Assembly: GCF_900106055.1 (NCBI RefSeq)
Contig: NZ_LT629792.1
Location: forward strand, 186,001-250,000
Source of the DNA: Schaalia radingae
Lineage (GTDB): Bacteria > Actinomycetota > Actinomycetes > Actinomycetales > Actinomycetaceae
DNA length: 64,000 nt
Direction: 5' to 3'
Below are positions 58,800 to 64,000 of this stretch, piece after piece. The position numbers and the translations under genes are program-made. The notes under the pieces were generated by a model. That model made no database searches. It saw nothing but the letters and a program-made list of their open reading frames with translations, and had not been told where the DNA came from. The stretch's first letter is position 1. Each line of letters starts with the position of its first letter.

Positions 58800-59648
58800 T
58801 TAGAAAAGATAGTCGTTGAAAACGCTTGGTAGCAGGTCGAGAGCTTCGCGTTGGAGGCGCACGCTCACGTTCATGTAAAGAGCGGTTGTGGACAGGTTTT
58901 CGTGACGCATAAGGGTTTGGACGACGCGCGCGTCGGCACCGGCTTCGAGCAGTGCTGTTGCGAAATAGTGGCGCAATTGATGTGACGTCATCTTTACTCC
59001 CACGCGGGCGAAGGCATTCGAAATACTTGAGCCGACGGCCCGTCGTTCCACATGAGTCTTAGGGTTTTTTGGTGAGGGGAACCAGTAGCCGCGTAACGGA
59101 TAGTTTTTCGCTTCCTGCATGATGATCGGATGTACCGGCACAACAGAGGTCTTATGGTTCTTGCCGACGACTTCCAGCAAGCCAGTGGCATGATCGAGGT
59201 CCTGCCCACGGATCTTTGCTATCTCGTGTACTCGCAGACCGGCGAAGGCTCCGAGCATGATGCGTGTACGCGTGCCGCCGCGAAGCGGCGAGGATAGTGC
59301 GGCTTGTAATTGAACGTCGGTGATCGGCCGTGGTTTGTATTTAGGGCGTTTTGGCGGAGCTACCCGGATCATTGGGTTGTCCGCACGCTGATCAGTGATG
59401 ACTAGCCAGTGGTAGAACGCGCGTAGGTGGACGTAGTAGGTGTGTCGCGTGATGGCTGAGGGCAGGGTCACCAGCCAGAGCGTGATGTCCTGGTAGGTGG
59501 CCGTGAGCGCGTCCAGGTTTGCCTGTTTGGAGAATTGCGCCACGACGCGGATGCGTTCGTCGATGGTGCGTGTGGATAATGAGCGGGCGGCCATTTCGAC
59601 CATCCAGGCTTCAAGTAGCTGATTAGAAAGTACTGGTCTCATAATCAT
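58800..59648 (-). CDS. int: tyrosine recombinase (integrase)
   Basis: 282 residues from ATG 59648 (MIMRPVLSNQ). Core-binding domain about 1-95; catalytic residues R in GLRVHEIAKIRGQDL, K in KNHKTSVVPVH, H-R in HQLRHYFATAL, H in MRHENLST and the nucleophile Y in TTALYMNVS. Positioned with its start 190 bp from attR, as expected for the element's integrase. An in-frame extension upstream runs through attR and is not real. It acts on the 3' end of tRNA-Thr. Confidence 0.93.
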   Translation of the reverse strand: MIMRPVLSNQLLEAWMVEMAARSLSTRTIDERIRVVAQFSKQANLDALTATYQDITLWLVTLPSAITRHTYYVHLRAFYHWLVITDQRADNPMIRVAPPKRPKYKPRPITDVQLQAALSSPLRGGTRTRIMLGAFAGLRVHEIAKIRGQDLDHATGLLEVVGKNHKTSVVPVHPIIMQEAKNYPLRGYWFPSPKNPKTHVERRAVGSSISNAFARVGVKMTSHQLRHYFATALLEAGADARVVQTLMRHENLSTTALYMNVSVRLQREALDLLPSVFNDYLF

Positions 59649-59836
59649 GCCTAAAGTTTGCGCCAATTCCTGCGCCAATCGAGCGCGTACTAGCAATGTC
59701 TTTGACGTACGCCCGTGATTTCCGGAGTGGCCAGTAAGGTCATAATGACTGGTGATTGTGGAGTTGCCAGCGATTCTGATAAATGAAAACTCGAGTATCG
59801 TGAGCAGCGCGATATATGCTGATTTGAGGAAAAAGT

Positions 59837-59942
59837 CTCGTAATGAATAGGTCGTGGGTTCGATTCCCACAGGTGGCTCTGGTGATGCCCCCGCGAGAGC
59901 GGGGGCTTTCGCATATCCGGGGGTGAACGGCGCGGGTATCCA
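59837..59942. repeat. attR, 106-bp imperfect direct repeat
   Basis: 43 identical bases (59837-59879) followed by 63 bases with four differences from attL. Contains a truncated copy of the tRNA 3' half (no 5' half) and the downstream GC hairpin. Confidence 0.92.
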
Positions 59943-59982
59943 TCCTCCAAGTCTGTCCATTGTTGGGAGCAGGTCTACTGAA
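59869..59982 (-). pseudogene. XRE regulator 3' remnant beyond attR
   Basis: Encodes TSVDLLPTMDRLGGWIPAP and on through the att repeat, equivalent to the C-terminus of the XRE repressor at 21080 (TPEDLLPDTDGKGGWIPAP). The HTH part is gone; the IS1249-like debris begins just to the right. Confidence 0.7.
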
Positions 59983-60029
59983 GTGTCCCGGGTTTTCTTC
60001 CGTTTGGGTGGATGGGAATAATCTGGTTT

Positions 60030-61313
60030 ATGCCGAAGAATTTTGGGGTGAGTGCCCGAAATGTGTGTATGGGGTGGGCGTGTCGCGGGGTGTTGAGTGT
60101 CCGGCCCAGCCTTTTTTGATGTGTAGTGATCCGTTTTGGTAGTTGGTGTTGTAGTCGATGGTGGTGTCGTAGCGGGCTGGTGTGCCGGGGTTGTCGGCAC
60201 GCGTGGTGAGGGGTTTGTGGGATGGTGGCTGGTAGTGGCTGGTGAGGTAGCGTACCGGTTGGTGGGGTGGATTGATTTGTTGTTGAGGGATCATTGGACC
60301 GCGGTTCGCATGTGGTCTTGTGACAGGCTTTTATGAGCGGCGAGCAGTTTTCTGATGCCGGCGTTGATCCCGCCTTCGAGACTGCTTGTGGTTCTTGCTA
60401 TCCCAAGGGTGGCAATGCTGGGGTCAAGATGAGTGAACAGGGACTTGTTGGCCAGTAGCTTCGCTAGGTGTAGGTAGGCGCGTCGAAGCCGGTAGTGGGT
60501 GTACCACCAGTGTTGTCGTCCTGGTTGCCAGCTGGTGTTGTAGGTTCGTTGCCTGGTGAGGTGAGCGTGAATGTTCCACCATTGGTTGAGTTGGGTGGCT
60601 CATGTGGCGGCTTCGTCGAGAGTGCTGATGGCGGCGAGGTTGCCTCCGAGGCGCAGTAATGCCTTGCCGGCAGGGGTTTTCGGTGCCCTGTCAGGTCGGT
60701 TTTCGTGTTGAGCCGCACGTGGAACAGGCAGCGCTGAACCCCGGTGGCGGGCCAGCATTGCCGGATCGCTTTGAGTGCTCCTGGCCCGCCATCGGTGATG
60801 ACCACGGTAGGGGCTGGGAACCTGGAAAGAAGCGCCTGCCATGCGGCTACGGATTCACGGTCGCACCATTGCCAGCCAATGACGTGTGACCCGTTTGTTG
60901 CGATCAGTAAAAACCAGTGGTGGGATAGATAAATCCCGTCGATGATGATCTGATCATAAATCTCACCAGTGATCAACGGTTGCGGAGGATCGACCTGCTA
61001 GCACCAGGAGTCCTTTCTGGCAAACGAGGTTGTCGGCATTGCCAGCTGTTTGACGCACACTCCTGCCACAAGCCATGACACGAAAAGTGATGCCTGGGCT
61101 CGCCTGGTGGCATCTGGGCGGTTGATAACCCTCGACGCCCCGCACGCTCAGCACCGCCCGGCGCTTTGGACGCGCCCAGCGTCGCCCGCCACTCGACGCT
61201 CCGCACGCTCGGCACTGCCACCTGGTTCTTCCAGCACTGGTTTGACCGTTCTTGACAAGCTTGTGGCCGCATACACCACAACGCGGCTGATTTCTAGACC
61301 ATGGACCATACAT
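60030..61313 (-). pseudogene. IS1249-like (IS256-type) transposase, decayed
   Basis: N-terminus RNQPRCGVCGHKLVKNGQTS and RTRWQCRACGASS has the zinc-knuckle start of IS1249 transposases. The middle (ITGEIYDQIIIDGIYL, VVITDGGPGALKAIRQCWP, RCLFHVRLNTKTD) holds DDE-type regions, and TTSSLEGGINAGIRKLL near 60370 and LHIKKGWAG near 60120 are the C-terminal parts. Fragments lie in different frames, with a deletion after CGASS and stops near 60600 and 60960, so it is inactive. No terminal repeats could be defined. Confidence 0.85.
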
Positions 61314-61405
61314 GCTTTCAAAGCATGTACACAGCGCTCAAATCCCTGACACACCGAACAAAAACCAACACCACGTACACACAATCCGGGCATTAACCCC
61401 ATGAC

Positions 61406-61655
61406 GTGCAGCCGTGCGCAATCCCCTAAAAAAGGCGTGCGGATGTGCACATACCCCTAAAAACTCTCGCCAAAATGCACATACCCCTAGATCTAACGGC
61501 GCTACATTCCACCCGAATTTCAAACATGCAGGTCACGGCGTAGTGCAGGTACCGGACGAGGCAGCACGCCCTCTTTATCTAGGGGTATGTGCACGAAAAG
61601 GCGAAGATTTAGGGGTATGTGCATCGGGAGGCCTTAAATCTAGGGGTATGTGCAT
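61406..61655. repeat. 31-bp-phased inverted repeat arrays, copy 2
   Basis: Left arm units at 61414, 61445 and 61475 (TGC(G/A)CA(T)ACCCCTA type); right arm TAGGGGTATGTGCA units at 61589, 61619 and 61650. The centre begins GATCTAACGGCG and shares CACCCGAATT and AAACATGCAGGTCA with the copy at 11.6 kb. Units are spaced 30-31 bp. Flanked by IS1249-like debris and an IS3 transposase remnant. Confidence 0.75.
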
Positions 61656-61728
61656 CGGGAGGCGCAAATTCGGCACGCCACGCTCGCGGGGAAGTGCCGA
61701 TTCACAGACCACCGTGTGCAGCGTGACG

Positions 61729-61983
61729 AGGTTCGAGAAGCTAGCGTTGAACGCCCATGCGTTGGCCGAGAACGTCAATGGCTCGTATGAGAACGAGTTG
61801 GTCCATACCCGCGCATGGCGTGATGTGCTCGAGGTTGAGGTCGCGACTTTCGAATGGGTGAACTGGTGGAGCCGCACCCGTCTCCACCAAGGCCTCGACT
61901 ACCGCAACCCGGTCGAGATCGAGAACGACTACTGGAACATCGCGAGCACATCAAAGAAAATGGAAACCAGGGCAAACGCCTAG
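61729..61983 (+). pseudogene. IS3-family transposase, C-terminal remnant
   Basis: Retains NAHALAENVNGSYENELVH and FEWVNWWSRTRLHQGLDYRN followed by PVEIE, the typical end of the integrase core of IS3 transposases (the Glu of the DDE triad is within this stretch). No N-terminal part precedes it; the frame continues back into the repeat array only by chance. Confidence 0.8.
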
Positions 61984-62070
61984 GAAGCAAACCCAGGACA
62001 CGTCAGTTTCGCGCACCCCAAAGCCTTTTATTAAAATGAGGGTCTTTTCCTGATGGCTCTAACCGGCTTT

Positions 62071-62772
62071 TTAGCAATTAGGGGACATGGATGAGGCAGC
62101 AGTGACTCCGCTCATTATCCAGGCAGCACTGTGAATCAAGCCATTGGCGATGATCCAGGCTCCGTTAATGAGCGCTCTATCACGACCTTTCATCACTACA
62201 CCGAAGCGACCGGAATCAATGCGGAGTGGGTCTTTTCCCTGCAGGTCTGTAGTTAACTCGCAGTCGAGGAAATCCAGGAAGCGACCGGTCGCTGGAGCAT
62301 AGGCCTTGTAGGCGGCTTCTTTCGCACTGAAAATGATCCTGTCCCACGCTGAATTTTCCAGGGCTGGTGTTCTGCGAAAAATCTGGCACTCCCCGGGGGT
62401 GAGAATTCGGTCTCGTAGCCCTTCGGGTAGTGGCAACGCGCTCTCGGCATCAATTCCGATTCCTGTCACGTCCTGTGACGATGCCACGACTGCAGCACGA
62501 TATTGTCCGGTGTGTGTGAGTGAACCAGTTGTCCCTTCCGGCCACTGCAATCCTCGAATAGCGTGCGCGATCAATGGCGGTCGGGACAGGCCCAGACATC
62601 TCAGGGCATCTCGTGCGCACGCTCGCACGCTGATGAATTCCTCGCGCCGTTGACGCGTCGCCCCTCGTAGATACGTGCGCTCTGACGCAAATAGCACTTC
62701 CTCGTGCATGCCCCACGCCACTCGCGCGTAGACCTGTACTGGAAAGAGGCCCTCATAGATCTGTCGGCACAT
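62071..62772 (-). CDS. 4'-phosphopantetheinyl transferase (EntD/Sfp type)
   Basis: 233 residues from ATG 62772. Signature VTGIGIDAES (Mg-binding GxD, about 105-114) and FSAKEAAYKAYAP (about 155-167), with the EntD-like N-terminus that includes RRQRREEFISVRACAR. Transfers phosphopantetheine from CoA to carrier proteins of siderophore, polyketide or fatty-acid synthesis. Start is 35 bp from a DtxR box, so it is likely iron-repressed, which suggests a siderophore-type carrier outside this window. Confidence 0.9.
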   Translation of the reverse strand: MCRQIYEGLFPVQVYARVAWGMHEEVLFASERTYLRGATRQRREEFISVRACARDALRCLGLSRPPLIAHAIRGLQWPEGTTGSLTHTGQYRAAVVASSQDVTGIGIDAESALPLPEGLRDRILTPGECQIFRRTPALENSAWDRIIFSAKEAAYKAYAPATGRFLDFLDCELTTDLQGKDPLRIDSGRFGVVMKGRDRALINGAWIIANGLIHSAAWIMSGVTAASSMSPNC

Positions 62773-62806
62773 TTTTTAAAAATCCTTGTTGCATAATTTT
62801 TAGGAA

Positions 62807-62825
62807 TTAGGTTACCCTAACCTAA
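62807..62825. promoter_or_regulatory. DtxR/IdeR iron box
   Basis: TTAGGTTACCCTAACCTAA, a 19-bp palindrome with only the centre differing from the DtxR consensus TTAGGTTAGSCTAACCTWA. Lies between the divergent PPTase and ECF transporter genes and can control both. Confidence 0.9.
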
Positions 62826-62866
62826 CTATGTAAATAGTGCTTGGTTATACCGAGAGGGGTCGCTCT

Positions 62867-63424
62867 GTGAACGCGGAAGTAAAGAATGAAAAGAATCTAT
62901 CGATAACGCAGGCACTCCTCGTCTCTGTCGCAGTTGGAGTCGCTGGGTCGATAGTTATTGTTCCGCTGACGTATCTGCAGATCTTCGCGACCCTTGCCCA
63001 CACTTACCTTGTTGCCCTGACTCTGGGACTGTGGGTGATTCCTTGCCTTCTGCCCCTCGTACTTGTCAGGCGTCCCGGCTCAGCTCTGCTCGCCTGCGGC
63101 GCTATCGGCGTAATCTCAGCGGTTACAACCCCCTTTGGTCTGGCGGCAATTCCAGCTCTGCTTTTTGAAGGTTTAATTGTCGAGATTCCATTCCTGGTGA
63201 CTCTGTACCGGTCCTGGCGAACCGTTCAGTACTACGTGGCCGGAGGTATCCTCGGTGCCTTCATGGGTTTCATGGTGCCCGCAAGTATCGGAATCAAAAC
63301 GCCCGGCATCACGCTTCCGATCATCTGCATGCTGATCGCACTGGTTTCTGCGCTGGCAGGAACCTGGCTGTGCTTCCTCATCGGATCCAAGGTGCGTCTG
63401 ACCGGCGTACTCGGCGAGCACTAG
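62867..63424 (+). CDS. ECF-type transporter S component-like membrane protein
   Basis: 185 residues from GTG 62867, chosen for GAGAGGGG six bases upstream (GTG 62837 is possible). Five or six membrane segments; the pattern PLTYLQIFATLAHTYLVALT and GLAAIPALLFEGLIVEIPFL is that of YkoE-like substrate-binding S components. Followed after 16 bp by an ABC ATPase. Under the DtxR box, so the substrate may be iron-related (a siderophore or haem-like compound), although relatives handle thiamine precursors. Confidence 0.75.
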   Translation: MNAEVKNEKNLSITQALLVSVAVGVAGSIVIVPLTYLQIFATLAHTYLVALTLGLWVIPCLLPLVLVRRPGSALLACGAIGVISAVTTPFGLAAIPALLFEGLIVEIPFLVTLYRSWRTVQYYVAGGILGAFMGFMVPASIGIKTPGITLPIICMLIALVSALAGTWLCFLIGSKVRLTGVLGEH

Positions 63425-63440
63425 TGACGGTCCGCTGCCG

Positions 63441-64000
63441 ATGCTTTCAGTGGAAAGTCTTGCCGTTATCTCTGATGGCGGGCAAACAATTGTTGGTCCC
63501 ATCTCTTTCCAGGTCGCGCGCGGCCAGCTCTGCGTGCTCAGTGGGGAACACGGAAGTGGAAAAACTCTGTACGCCAGAGCCATGAGCGGGCTACTGCCGT
63601 CGTCATTACACGTAAGCGGTCACGTTCAGTGCGACGAAGTCGTCTACGTTGGAGAAGATGCCGACAGTCAGGTAGCGACACTGTCAGTACTGGACGAAAC
63701 GGCCAGTTCGCTTGAATATCTCCTGTTACCACCGGTCGAGGTGAAAAAGCGATGCCAATGGGCACTCCGCGCGATGGAGCTGGAAGGACTTGAAGCGAGA
63801 AATCCGTGGACGCTTTCCGGCGGAGAGCGTCAGCGCTTGGCGTTAGCCTCGGCGATCGCCCGGAGACCCGACGTGCTGGTTCTTGATAACCCGTGCAGCA
63901 ACATCGACAAAGCAGGTCGGGACACTGTCTACCACGTCCTGCGACAATTGGCAGATGATGGAATCGCAGTTGTCCTGTGTGAGAACCGGACCCTAAAGCC
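63441..64000 (+). CDS. ABC/ECF transporter ATP-binding protein, 3' end outside the window
   Basis: Starts ATG 63441 (MLSVESLAVISDGGQ) and is still open at the window edge (186 codons seen). Walker A SGEHGSGKTLYARAM (about 32-46), ABC signature TLSGGERQRLALASA (about 130-144) and Walker B PDVLVLDNPCSNIDK (about 149-163), in which Asn replaces the usual Glu-type residue after Asp (LDNP, often LDEP). This substitution would slow ATP hydrolysis, and a second ATPase domain may follow in the same protein, as in YkoD-type fused ATPases. Confidence 0.88.
   Translation, partial: MLSVESLAVISDGGQTIVGPISFQVARGQLCVLSGEHGSGKTLYARAMSGLLPSSLHVSGHVQCDEVVYVGEDADSQVATLSVLDETASSLEYLLLPPVEVKKRCQWALRAMELEGLEARNPWTLSGGERQRLALASAIARRPDVLVLDNPCSNIDKAGRDTVYHVLRQLADDGIAVVLCENRTLK

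Larger units (their letters stand above)
21100..59879. mobile_element. integrative conjugative element in tRNA-Thr
   Basis: The boundary is an exact 43-bp direct repeat (21100-21142 and 59837-59879) covering the anticodon to the 3' end of tRNA-Thr; excision between them would release 38,737 bp. Inside are a tyrosine integrase next to the right end, an excisionase-like HTH protein, a complete-looking type IV secretion set (VirB4, VirD4, SCO6880, VirB6-like, pilin-like, SLT-NlpC), relaxase plus MobC, an oriT-like region, SSB, ArdC and ParA/ParB, and a 12-kb cargo bay. The element appears capable of self-transfer, although cargo genes show damage. Confidence 0.92.

Noticed and set aside
59649..60200. 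N-terminal extension of the integrase through attR
   Set aside because: It would translate the antisense of the tRNA fragment and transposase debris; the integrase fold starts at 59648.

Overview
The window looks like a high-GC actinobacterium of the Actinomycetaceae (Actinomyces/Schaalia-like; an inference from gene content, not a database match). Supporting signs are LARTG-type sortase anchors, a VaFE-repeat surface protein, a secreted serpin, a perfect DtxR/IdeR-type iron box, and actinobacterial-type conjugation proteins (SCO6880 family, DUF4913, DUF6668).

Chromosome, left part (1-21.1 kb). An accessory patch at 1-4 kb carries a DUF3800 protein, ImmA/IrrE-type metallopeptidases (two intact, one remnant), a DUF4041/GIY-YIG protein and a candidate structured RNA with its own promoter and terminator. 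Then come a sortase-anchored Rib-domain protein, sodA, the tdh-kbl threonine degradation operon (minus strand), a lipoprotein serpin, a methyltransferase, topA, tmk, holB and a secreted tripeptidyl-aminopeptidase-like hydrolase, ending at tRNA-Thr(CGT).

Integrative conjugative element (21,100-59,879, about 38.7 kb). It sits in the 3' half of tRNA-Thr, bounded by an exact 43-bp direct repeat inside a 106-bp imperfect repeat. Left to right: an XRE repressor antisense to the tRNA end; an excisionase-like HTH protein; four tandem paralogous winged-helix genes, one containing iteron-like palindromes; a type IV secretion block (DUF6668 ATPase-like protein, pilin-like protein, VirB6/TrbL-like channel, SCO6880, VirB4, VirD4); relaxase, MobC and an oriT-like region; a variable cargo bay (37.8-50.4 kb); ArdC antirestriction protein, SSB, SLT-NlpC/P60 hydrolase, NrdH-like redoxin, two large surface or membrane proteins, ParB/ParA and a tyrosine integrase. 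The cargo bay holds a BcgI-like R-M system, two serine recombinases and the remnant of a third, VbhA-Fic toxin-antitoxin modules (one intact, one split by a VanZ/GNAT insert), an AbiEii module and a DprA-like protein.

The most striking observation is a shared C-terminal peptide pattern (LPxIxQxPxxxKLxxPxxH), 12-14 residues from the end of the relaxase, the ArdC protein and the intact Fic toxin. These three proteins are otherwise unrelated. The simplest reading is a common export signal for the element's own type IV secretion system, so that the transferred strand would be accompanied by an antirestriction protein and a toxin. This is inference from sequence only.

Chromosome, right part (59.9-64 kb). 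A decayed IS1249-like transposase, a second copy of an unusual array of 31-bp-phased inverted repeats (first copy at 11.6 kb, partial copy at 4.6 kb), an IS3 transposase remnant, then a divergent DtxR-box-controlled pair: a 4'-phosphopantetheinyl transferase and an ECF-type transporter whose ATPase runs off the window.
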